DNA of 64,000 bases from Poa pratensis. Lineage: Eukaryota; Streptophyta; Magnoliopsida; Poales; Poaceae. The first letter of the stretch is position 1. Each line of letters opens with the position of its first letter. Of the stretch, positions 1-10,734 are shown piece after piece. The stretch lies in NCBI GenBank assembly GCA_947311845.1, contig CAMZMU010000089.1, positions 26,360,687 to 26,424,686 on the forward strand, read 5' to 3'. Made by a program: the position numbers and the translations under genes. Under the pieces are notes generated by a model. It searched no databases, was not told the DNA's origin, and worked only from the letters and a program-made list of their open reading frames with translations.

Positions 1-1358
1 CACTTTTCTGGGGATGTGAGCAGCACTTTTCTCTAAATTGTGGTTGCACTTTTCCGAGATGACTGAGATTTAAGAAAATTTCAGTCGACTGAGATTTAGC
101 AAAACCAAATAAAAATATAAATTTTAAGTTTCGATAAGTCCTTGTTTGATTTGTTGGGTATGCCTTGATCTGGTTTCCAAATGATGATTAACATTTGAAT
201 TAAAATATTTTGGTTTTGTCTTTCACCGGTTTCCACTATTTTACACATAAAAAACTGGGACTAGTTGTCCTTCGGCACATACAAATTCAGTCTTTCAACA
301 TTTCGTTTATTTAACTAAACATATATTTTATATATTGTTGAGTAACATAAAGTTCCACAACATTTTCTCCGACGAGAAATGTACGACACACACATACTTT
401 TCATGAATATGCAAATTATCTTATATATAGCATTGCAATGTGTATTTAAATATAAATATAGTTTTACATTAATATATGAATATTCACATATTTTTGAACT
501 AACTATTGGCCAAAGATGAATCTTGCCAACTCCGAAACTGCCACAATATCAGAAAATGGAGAGATTAGATTTTACAGCATGCATGTTTCCTACAGATTTA
601 GTTAGAATTTCTGAAATATATGCCATGGAGGAGTTTGCCAGAGAGGGAAGAAATGCTTATAGCGCGTTTCTCGGGTGAAAATGCCTATAACACTTGCCAG
701 GATGTAACATGTGCTTATGTTCATATAATTTGTTGTTTTTGTCCTAGATTATTTTTCAGTAAAACTACTGGACAAAATATAACAATATTTACTTTGTATG
801 TTTACAATATGTCATATAGAAAAATAACATGTAAAATCCTAAGAGGAGTAATTAAATCAATATTGCAACTCCTAAATTAGATGAAATAACGCGTAAAATT
901 GGAAGTCATATTTAATTTGTGTATCATTCGAGTATCAACTGCATTTACTTTGTATTTAGGAGCAGTAAGTGTGGAAGAGAAGTGTGCAGGCCACGCTCTC
1001 TCGTTTCTCTCTAGAGATAGGTGGAGTTAGGGAGGGACAGGTTGATCTAGCGTATGTCAAAGGGGTTTCGTGTGTACCTGGAGAACCTTTCCTTTTCTCT
1101 CTCTATCCCTTCCGTTAAAGTGATCAACACATGGAATTCCGGTGTCCAAATCTTCTTTATTACTTGCTCAAAACCCCCTACACCCCCTCTTCCCCCGGCC
1201 GGTCTCCCCTTTCCTCTCCCATCTCTCTCCTGTCCCCATCCTCACTCTTGCTCCTCCTTGTGAGTAATCCCTTCTCTTACATGTGATCATGCATAGGCCG
1301 AGGAGATAGGCAAGGTGCTACTATATACTCCTCTTGGCAGCGATCGAGGTGACAAAAC
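1..1358. other. 5' intergenic / NAC upstream region
   Basis: AT-rich sequence up to about 950, then a pyrimidine-rich stretch (about 1010-1260) leading into the NAC start codon at 1359. Short open frames here lack codon bias and recognisable motifs. Part of 960-1358 is probably promoter and 5' UTR of the NAC gene, but no convincing TATA box at a normal distance is seen; the TATATA at about 1321 is too close to the ATG. Confidence 0.5.
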
Positions 1359-4300
1359 ATGGACGATGGTGCAACATCAGCAGCAGGAGGGACAAGCAGC
1401 TGCGGCGCCGACGGCAGCCACCACCTCATCGGCTCGAGGATCGAACAGCACCGCAAGTACATGTCGGAGACGAGCTGCTGCCCCAGGTGCGGCCATAAAA
1501 TCGACCGGAAGCTGGTACGCACGACCTCGGCCGGGTGATCGACATCTTTTCTTCTAGCTTTTTTCCTTCTCGATTGATCAATCATGTATATATATGCTGC
1601 GTGCGTGCAGGATTGGGTGGGGTTGCCGGCCGGGGTGAAGTTCGACCCAACAGATCAGGAGCTGATCGAGCACCTGGAGGCGAAAGTCCGGTCCGGCGGC
1701 ACGGCGGCGGAGGCTGCCCTGTCTCACCCTCTGATCGATGAGTTCATACCTACCATTGAGGGGGAGGATGGCATCTGTTACACCCACCCAGAGAAACTGC
1801 CAGGTTAATTTCTACAAGCTTTGTTTACTGCCGGGGAGTTTAATTTCTAAAGCACATATATGTTCCTAGCTATAGCTACCATACGTTTCCAATCTCTTAA
1901 AAAATGTTCTTTATTCTTAAAAGAAACCTCTTTTTCTTGGAATACATACAGCGATTTAGTTTTTTTTTTTTTTGGAGTTGTGCAATTTCAGTTTCTTCTT
2001 TTCTAGCTCAGCTCTTTTTGTTCTCGTTCATCTATTACGTATAATACATTCACCGTCTGCTTTTCCGTGTCTCCGAATTTTCTTAGGTGACATTTGTATA
2101 CTTTGATAGCATATATCTCGATCCATGCATGTATGCATAAAACCATATTACAAGTAGTTGCAACACTGTAGGAATCTTGAAACAAAAGGAAGGAAGATTG
2201 TACACCCAAATCTCTGGGTACTTGCACACGTACGACATTAATGTTGTCGTGGCACATTTGCTTCTCTTTCTCTCTCTAGAATGAAATGTGACATGAGATC
2301 TGCCCCTAGTTTCCAAAGTTAGGTTTTGTCCTCCTCTCAAGGTTGTTATATTCTACAACAGCCGACGGTCTGATGTTGCATAGTTGCATCACTGTCTCTT
2401 TTCCCTCTGCCCTTTTTTCAAAGTGGAGCAACGAAAACAGACATGACTAATCCTCTCGCATGCACGTGCTGACGACATCCATGGCCATGCTGATCATGCA
2501 GGTGTGTCCAAGGACGGCCTCAGCAGGCACTTCTTCCACCGGCCGTCCAAGGCCTACACCACCGGCACCCGCAAGCGCCGCAAGATCCAGCCACCCGCCA
2601 CCGCCGACGCTCCCGCTGTCTCCTCCGGCGGTGCCGGTGGTTCGGCGCAACAGCAGCAGCAACGGAGCGAACACGGTGGCACAAGACCGGCAAGACGCGG
2701 CCGGTGGCGGTGGGCGGCCGGCAGAGGGGGTGCAAGAAGATCCTGGTACTCTACACAAACTTCGGCAAGCACCGGAAGCCTGAGAAGACCAACTGGGTGA
2801 TGCACCAGTACCACCTCGGCGAGTCCGAGGAGGAGCGCGAGGGCGAGCTCGTCGTCTCCAAGATCTTCTACCAGACGCAGCCGAGGCAGTGCGGCATCGG
2901 CGACGGAGCCTCGGCGACTAGCACTGGCACGTCGGCCGTAGAGAAGAGGAGGGTCAACCGTGCGGCCGCGGCAGAGCCGGCGCCGCGAATGACGTCGTCG
3001 GACGTGATTAGAGCGGCGTTCCATGGCGGCGCCCCAGCTGGCATTGAGGATTTCAGCTTCACGCAGTTCAGGAACAGCTTTCAGGAGGTGAGTTTTTATT
3101 TGTGTGCGACGAGGGAATTTCGATATATCTCTTCTAGTGGCAGTACTAGTAGTTCGGGGACTCGGTGTACGTGAGTAAATATATAGGGACATTTTGACGG
3201 ATTACCACACTTCATTTGATATATAGGGACATTTTGACGAATTACCACACTCTCATTTGTGACAGTAATAATACAGTGTCCTTTGCTCATAGATAGGCGG
3301 CCCCTGAGGCCCGGACCCCACATGTCGAGGTGTGCCATTTTGTCAAAACAAAACTAAAACGTGTATGGCTCCTTGTAAAAAAAACGTATATGGCTGAGAT
3401 GGCTCGGAGGAGGGGGTAGACAGAACATCAAAGAAAAATCTTCTCATTAACATCAGGGTACAGCTTACCAGAGGGAGAGGGGCGGAGGATAGGGACAAAG
3501 AAGGAAGACATACCCCCCCCCCCCCCCCCCCCCCAGTTGGCGGGGGGTGAGGGGGTGCTGACAAGGGCGTGATAGATATATCCCGACACCCCTTCCATTG
3601 GCCGATTCTCACCATCGCTTAGAGTGATGACCTTATCAGTGCAACTCTGTCTCACCACCATCGAGGGCATCGACAACGAGGTGAGGTGGGAAACTCGGAA
3701 TAAGGAGGATATGGTAGGGAAAAACATGGAGCACAATGTGGATTGGGCATGCAAAGAAGAAAAGGAGAAAAAAAATCACACTTTAATCCGGTTCAAACAT
3801 CAGACTGTAGAAATGTCATAATTTTGAAACTGATGGAAGGCTTTGTTAGATCCAAAGTTTGGAAAAAACTATTTTTTGGCTAGCTGAGTGAGAAAATCCC
3901 AATTTCACCGAGAGAGACATGAAACCAGAATACAACTATTTAACATTCATTATGCATATTAAATTGCCGACCACATGAGAGAATAATTAAGCACAAAGAT
4001 CGATGCAAATAGTCATGAACACAAAAAACAACTTCTACTATAATATCGATCTTTTTCTATTTAATTTTTTTATTTTCTTGCTTCTCGGCACATACATAGA
4101 ATTTGGATTAAATTTTTGTATGGAATTCGAGAGTTTTATTCTGTCAAATTTGTTTGTAGATTTCATGACTTATTTTTGTTGTTTTTCGAGTATATGGTTG
4201 TGTGGGAGAACCTAAGGCATGGTAGGACTAAATTAGGATATACCTCATATTCTGTGGCATCAAAGATTGCAGCTCCCTACGCCTACCTAACTGGAAAAAC

Positions 4301-5556
4301 TGCTCGCATCTCCGCTAAATGTCCTTATATTTTCAATTTGCACGTTGTAAAATCGTTATGTTTTATTGTCAATATAGGAAGGTTTCTAGAAGAGATGAAA
4401 ACTTAATTTTTGTTGATCAATGAAATGTAGGTAGGAATTGGTATGGTGAAATATGTCCATTCAGCACAATCTTATCAATGAATGAAATGGTAAGGTGAGA
4501 AAGAAATTCTGGAAGAAAACAGTACTGACTATGGTTTGAGATCTTACCTAAATTGATGGATGTGTCTAACCTACATGCATGCATGCATGCAATGTTGAAG
4601 TAACATATATTTTCGTTTCATGCAATTAATCAGTTGAAACAAGACATACACACAGACACATAAAGTTAGTACCACACACCTAGTACACAATATGCACAGT
4701 ATCTGATACTGTACTTAATTAGGCGTCACTTTGTCCAAACAGCAAGCAACCCTAATTAAGGACATCATCGATCTATTCTTCACCTTTATGTGTATATATA
4801 TATGAGCATATATGATATAGCGACAATATCTTTTGTGTTACATTTACTTAAATTAATTGACCGTTTCTTATCTACCAAACAGTGACAGATGTTTACTCCT
4901 GAGTAAACGCGCTTCGAGTCTAACATAATTAAATTGTGCTTACTATGTATACTCCTATACTTGTCAAGGTAGCTAATTATTATGTACGATTTACGTACAT
5001 ACTGTGCAAGTGATCAAATAATTAACGTGTACAACTGCATGTAGGTGGGAATGGGAAGATCAGATCACCAAGTAGTGCAAGCTAGGGCTGACGAGGGAGT
5101 GCTGCAACGTTCTGCAGCGCTTCATCATCATCACCACCACCAGCATCACGTCGAGCATGATCACCGGCGCTACGCCGGCCTGCAGGAGCAGCAGCACGCG
5201 GCGGCGGCGGCGTTGTTCCACGTCAGCACGCCGACGCACGCCATCTCCACCTTGATCGCGGTGCCGCGGACCCACCAGGGCTCGGTCGTTCTCACGGCAC
5301 CAGCGGGAGAACCGTACGATCATGGGGCACCGAGCTACCACCATCAGCAGGTAGCTCAGCAAACAATTCTGTCGATGTAGTTCTTTGGCGTTGTACCTAA
5401 GTATACAGTGTAGTCTTACGGTTTGGTTTGATTAATCCGTGACTAAAAAATGAACATAATTAGGAGGATGAGCGGCCACACCAAACGCGAAAGTTTGAGA
5501 CTTCTGGACTCGAAGAGGTGATCATGGGATGCACTTCCAGGAGGTCCAAAGGAGGA
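1359..5556 (+). CDS. NAC transcription factor, SND2/NAC073-like; apparent frameshift in exon 3
   Basis: Plant NAC DNA-binding transcription factor; relatives of this subgroup act in the nucleus on secondary-wall or stress programmes (family knowledge). Exons read as 1359-1514, 1611-1803, 2502-3087, 5045-5350 and 5464-5556, all with GT-AG borders and compatible phases. Exon 1 holds the CPRCGHK motif typical of the subgroup. Exon 2 opens the NAC domain ([19 protein letters not shown], then [11 protein letters not shown]). Exon 3 continues it ([20 protein letters not shown]; then [33 protein letters not shown]). Exon 4 is His-rich with [12 protein letters not shown]; exon 5 ends in [10 protein letters not shown], the conserved C-terminal motif. 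In exon 3 the frame changes between the RKRRK and WHKTGK motifs (about 2590-2673), as one missing base near 2669 would cause. The last exon is uncertain; one candidate is 6292-6387. Either an assembly error or a recent pseudogene would explain the frameshift. Confidence 0.85.
3179..3262. repeat. Tandem duplication of about 42 bp in NAC intron 3
   Basis: Two adjacent near-identical copies of a unit containing TATATAGGGACATTTTGACG followed by ATTACCACACT lie within the third NAC intron. They differ by a few bases. Confidence 0.75.
3513..3534. repeat. Poly-C tract (C22) in NAC intron 3
   Basis: An uninterrupted run of 22 C in intron 3 (3088-5044). The rest of this 1.96-kb intron is AT-rich and shows no recognisable coding sequence; a short GCATGCATGC-type run lies near 4575. 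Confidence 0.95.
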
Positions 5557-5558
5557 GT

Positions 5559-5563
<5 letters not shown>

Positions 5564-5639
<76 letters not shown>
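5564..5639. repeat. (CT)38 microsatellite beside a splice donor
   Basis: A 76-bp perfect CT repeat begins seven bases after the start of the predicted NAC exon 5 donor (GTAAGA at 5557). If the donor were not used, translation would run through the repeat as Ser-Leu and stop near 5712. Confidence 0.95.
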
Positions 5640-5642
<3 letters not shown>

Positions 5643-6059
5643 TGTTGGCAGTCAAGCTGATTCTTTTATCAACTTATCATGTATGTTCTCCCTTTGTTAT
5701 AAATCTGTCTAGTAACTCGGACACTACTATGAGATTCGGCCGGGGTTTTATCCTAGGGTAGCAACCTTTTAGATTTGGATATTTGTCGTATTTCAAAATT
5801 GTAAAAAGCCAAATAAAAGGCGGTATTTTTTTTTGTTATTCTAGCATCGAGCTATATTGTCTTATAGGGCACCACAATATATCAAACCATGAACGACGAA
5901 AGACATGACATAAAAATTGGCTTCTAATTGTGAAGCCTCAGTTCTTAACTGAAAGGGCGACACCCCTCATCCAAACGAGAGCACAGAAATCTAGAAATGG
6001 TCAATTTGGAGATCACCACAATCTCCGAACTGAACCTTTAGATCACCATTTAAGTAGTA

Positions 6060-6262
6060 AAACAATAGACATAATATAAAGAAAAAATTATCAACCCTTA
6101 CAATAATTTTAATGTTATTAGAATCATTGTAAAATATATTTGCATATTATACTAATATTATATTATACATGTTGATCTTTTTCGTACATATTTGGTCAAA
6201 CTTTTAAAGGTTGAGCTTGAAAAACCCAGAACGCAAAATACATAAAAACGGAGTGAGTGAGT
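6060..6262. mobile_element. Degenerate Stowaway/Mariner-type MITE fragment
   Basis: The right end resembles the 3' half of common Triticeae MITEs: a TTGGTCAAACTTTTAAAGG block, then AGAACGCAAAATACATA and a degenerate terminus AAAACGGAGTGAGTGAGTA. The matching left terminus is not recognisable, so the left border is approximate. Confidence 0.45.
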
Positions 6263-6398
6263 ACCCATTCCAATTGTCTATATCTTTCCAGGAGTACCCT
6301 TTCAAATATCCAGCCCCTGAGAAAATTGAGAATCTAGTCATGCAATATTTTCACCATGTACTACTTCAATTCTTTGGAAGATGCTAGATATCGCTTAC

Positions 6399-6745
6399 AT
6401 GCTTATAAGCTACTAATTCTAATGAGTGGTGTCACATACCTCTGGGCGCTCCAAAGGACATTATGTTTGAGATATGAACACAGTCTCACAGACACAACTT
6501 TGAACATTCTTAATCGATATTGTTGAAACATTTTAGTTTTAGTTTAGAAACTATCAAAACATCCAATTTTAGTTTATAAGCTGCTAATTTTCTAATGAGT
6601 TGTGTCACATACTCCTGTGCGCTCCAAAGGACATGATGTTTGAGATATGAACACAGTCTCACAGACACAACTTTGAACATTTTTGGTCGATATTGTTAAA
6701 TATTTAAATTTTAGTATAGAAACTATCGAAGAAATCCAATTTTTT
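6399..6745. repeat. Tandem duplication, unit about 174 bp
   Basis: Two consecutive copies share GCGCTCCAAAGGACAT, GTTTGAGATATGAACACAG and TCACAGACACAACTTTGAAC at a spacing of about 174 bases. The copies differ by scattered substitutions and small indels. No reading frame is conserved. Confidence 0.8.
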
Positions 6746-9626
6746 TATTGATAATTAGTTGCCACAGAGAAATAGGCTTAACTGTACTTTTTTTAGCTCG
6801 TCATTCATGGTTCTTTAAAAAGGTTGTACCATTTTATAGGGGCATGCATAGTGCAGTGTTTTTTTTTTTTGCGTTTGTGCATGATGTGGTGTATATAGTA
6901 AAATATATATGGAATATCACCTTCTCATACAATCTAAGTAGATGATAATTAAGACGTTTATGAAACCCTTTCTTTGGATAGAAAGTAGAGAAGTTTGCAC
7001 AGTCAAAATAACATAGTTGAAATAGATGTATTATGGACAAACTTGTGGTTTGTTTAACTGCAATATGACAATTTTATTTTATAATCTACTGTACATATTT
7101 AGTCTCTTGTTTGGCATGCAAATGTTAGAGAATAACAAAAGTATGCACTTACCACATGGTTGGATATCTATTTCTATTACTAGTACATAATTTTAAAAGG
7201 TTTCTACCCATTATGTCAAAGCAGAAAGCGAATAGTAAAATATGTAAAAATGTGTCAATCAAATGTCAAAATACACAATGATGTCAACCACGATCTACAT
7301 CACAGAAAAGCCAAGAACTTATACTATGCAAGGTAATAAAATGCAATATAGATATTCGACGGAAAGATTGATTTGAAGCTCTTTCATAGGAAAGTACTGT
7401 AGTTAATTCTCTCATCTCGGGAGCACTTATAATTTTTACTCCATTTTCAGGAAACATCAGGTAACAAGGAGGGCGCAGAATGGCAGTACCCATCCTTCTG
7501 GCCTTCTGATAACCAGGATCATCATGGCTGAACGAGCAAACACATCGGCCATGCATCTTTGGCAGTAGCCAGTCTTGGAGAGGTACCCAAAGACCAGCCA
7601 AAACACTGACACCATCATTACTGTCATTATAGATTCAGCATACATACACCAATAGGCTACAAGACTAAAAGCACAGGTATAGAAGGATAGGAGGAGTGGC
7701 TTCCAAGAAACAACCAAAAGGCAAAGTTTCCAACAAAATCGAACTGCAGCTTTTATCACCCTCTCCCCTGTATCCGACTTCTTCTCTCTAGATTTGCCTT
7801 TTCTTCACCCAATGTTTCTAGATAACGGGGTGGAAGTTTCATTTGGGTGCTTACATTTGCATGTCAAAAGAGGCAAAGTTCATATTGGAGGGAAAGCAAA
7901 AGGAGAAGCAGAAAAAGAAAAAGGAGAGTACAGAAAACAAAGGTGACATCACAACGGAGGTCAGTTAACAGTCGGTTGCTCACACCGATCAATGCAAAAT
8001 CATTGTGACAATCATCGTTTATCGTGTCTTTTTGGTCAAAGTGTCAGCCGGTTAGTATAGATTAGTCAAGAGTATACCATATATACTTCTTTTTTTGTTT
8101 TCTGATTGTATAATTGCTTCATTGGTTAATTGTATACCCCATTTTACTTTTACATTTTCTCATATATTTGAGCAAAGAAGCTTAATATTTGGAAAGAGAA
8201 AAAAAGATATACCTTTGTAAAGCTAGTATATGTTCAATTGAGTTGGTCCATTTCTTTAGATGATTGATTATTTAAAAGTTTTACGAGATACACATGTGTG
8301 AAGAAATTTTTCATCTCCAAGGAAATTAGAAAGATGGAAAAGGAAGGTGATAGGGCTTTAGTTCCAAAATCCTCCTTTTTCTCTGAGCAATATCTTTGGT
8401 TCCAATATCTTGTCGGTGACATATGGATGAAAGGGAACAAATATTACCCATATTCTTTTTTGATACTGTCACATGCAAAAGAAGAGAGCTAGGAGCATGG
8501 AAAAGCTTGTCATGTCACTTGCTATAGACGAAAAAGCTTTATGTCATCTCTTACTCGTTCTAATATTTTTTTGGTCTTTAGAGCTTTAATAAAAAAACAA
8601 TTGATTGGACCATGGCCGGCTAATTGTAGAACTGAATGCTCCCCATGCACACTGCATGCATGTGTCCAGTTAGGTGTTAGCATCCTGGTAGGATCGAAGG
8701 TACAGGAGAACTTTTGAATGTATAGTGAAGGAAGAATATGAGCACGCAGCATGGTCCATTGGTCCTGGTACTGCATGCCCTTCTCAGATTCTTCCAAAAC
8801 TGTGATCCTGTGAGTGACTCCATCGTTCTCCTTTCAAAATGTTAAAGGTGATGGATGGCTCAATTTCTTTTCAGATAGAGGCAAAATCTTAACAATTAAC
8901 AACAAACAGTTCGTCTCTAACGACACCAAGGGAAACAAGATTACTGATCAAATACTACTCCAACCGCTGGTCATTATTAAGTGAGTAGATAATTTATTAA
9001 GTGACCATTATTGGAAGTAAATTCAGTGGACAATCGGCTCCAACCGCTGGTCATCTGTAACCACATGCATTTTGTGCTCCGTTCGCTACAACAGAGACCA
9101 GGGCCAACCAATTTGGAACACAAAGAAGATAACCCACACAAAGAAATTTAAGATTTGATAACTATCTTACTTTGCCTCATTGTCCTAAATTTGAGGGATT
9201 AAATTGCTGTCCATTCGTATCACAAGTAGAAGGGGTTACGAAAATTGGCACGGTCCCCAAGATCTTAATCTAAGCATTCAAAAAATATAATCATAGTTTT
9301 AAGAGTATGACTTGAAACATGTCCAAAAGAACATCTATTTGAAATATGGAGTATGGTTGTGTGCATCAATCGATGCAGAGATTGAGCATGATTGCAATAT
9401 GGAGTATTGGCTATCATCCTTTTCAAAATAAAAGTGACAAAGTTTTTCTCGAAAAGGAGGCAACTCCCTTGGCCCTTGCATTGATTGGTGCACAAAACTA
9501 TCTATTGCATAGTATTTGAGAGTTCATCGGACCAAAGTGCAAAAGTTACACACTGGCTCCATCACGCATAAACATGATTACAATTTACAAGTAACACTCA
9601 TGCATAACCAATCCGGTTGAATAAAT
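6746..9626. other. Intergenic region without recognised genes
   Basis: AT-rich. Two overlapping minus-strand open frames of about 100 codons at 7284-7759 match no family I know. A 17-bp direct repeat CTCCAACCGCTGGTCAT occurs at 8958 and 9048. No RNA gene recognised. Confidence 0.5.
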
Positions 9627-9627
9627 C

Positions 9628-9682
9628 ATGTGCGACCATCTTATATTTTATTTTTTTGAAACGAATGTGCGACCATCTTATA
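9628..9682. mobile_element. 19-bp T-rich insertion with 18-bp direct repeats
   Basis: The sequence ATGTGCGACCATCTTATA occurs at 9628-9645 and 9665-9682 and flanks TTTTATTTTTTTGAAACGA. Long direct repeats around a tiny T-rich insert fit an extremely truncated LINE inserted on the minus strand by target-primed reverse transcription. Confidence 0.5.
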
Positions 9683-9814
9683 GGATTCACAAAAAGTGCT
9701 ATTTGTAACGAGTTGCTACATACTTAGATATTTTTTAGAAATATGATGGTTTTATTAGTACGCAGCCTCAAATGTGATTGTCTTTTATGATCTATTCTAG
9801 TTTTAAAAAAATAA

Positions 9815-10065
9815 ATCCAGTTTGGCTTTGTGCACCTACGCATTTTGAATTCGTTGTTGTAGACAATTTTCCCTCGAAAAAAAAAGTAGTAGACAATGTT
9901 TTTTTTTTTTTTGAGCCTTCACTAAGACACCAGCATGCGACTCAAGCTGAGCCTCAGATATAATTTTAATAAAATAAACACTAGCAGGGGGTTGTTTTTT
10001 CGACGAATTTGGATATTCTCAACAACGAACTCAAAATGCGTAGGTATACGCAGCCAAACTGGATT
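9815..10065. mobile_element. Fold-back (MITE-like) element of about 250 bp
   Basis: The left arm, starting ATCCAGTTTGGCTTTGTG and containing CTACGCATTTTGAATTCGTT, is an imperfect inverted copy of the right arm, which contains AACGAACTCAAAATGCGTAG and ends GCAGCCAAACTGGAT. The arms are about 50 bp. The loop contains a T14 run. No clear target-site duplication was found. Confidence 0.65.
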
Positions 10066-10734
10066 CCACACCTGTACAATGGAAACGAGAACAGCAACTG
10101 AACTTGGAGGCTAGTGACCCATACTGGGCCGTTCCCGTCGCACAGATCGGCAACAGACGGTCGTCACTCGTCACTGGGCTAGCAGCCAATTAAACAGATC
10201 TTCTGAAGAACAAAATAACAGTAGACATAAACGAGTGCAACCGTGCAAGCCCATAACGATTGTCCATCTCAACACAAAAGAAAGCTGAGTGTGGTTCAGC
10301 ACAACGTTTTGAGAAGGTTGCAGTTTTTCAGAGTATATAACAGTTTATTCAGTAATTCAAATAGTCCTTTAGTCCCGGTTGGACACAAACTGGGACTAAA
10401 GGCTATCCATGTGGCTGCGGCCGTGCGTTGGGGCTGGAGGACCTTTAGTCCCGGTTGGTGTTACTAACCAGAGGCTAAAGATTTGTGTTTTTGTGTTTTT
10501 ATTCAATTATTTTTTAGGGTTTAGGGTTCAAGGTGGGTTTAGGGTTTTGTGTTTTTTCATTCAATTATTTGTCATTTTAATCAAATTTTCGTATACATAT
10601 TATACGCTACTACATAATGTACACGTTGAAGCATATATAATATAATTTCTCTTACGAGCATACATATATATACAATTTGGTATATATATCTATTTAATTA
10701 CATGGAGATCATTAAATTACATGGAGGCATTAGC

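Noticed and set aside
620..880. 86-codon open frame upstream of NAC
   Set aside because: AT-rich, no motif, alternative upstream region; looks like chance.
1277..1585. Minus-strand open frame over NAC exon 1
   Set aside because: Shadow of the GC-rich sense exon, which shows the NAC subgroup Cys motif and fits the next exon.
2590..2673. Short intron to explain the NAC frame change
   Set aside because: No GT...AG pair of workable size lies between the two conserved motifs, and relatives read straight through.
5351..5380. Stop at 5380 as the true end of the NAC protein
   Set aside because: Splicing at 5351 joins in phase to exon 5 with [10 protein letters not shown], which is conserved in the subgroup; read-through to 5380 remains only a minor alternative.
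5443..5655. Arg-Glu repeat protein on the minus strand
   Set aside because: Translation of the CT microsatellite.
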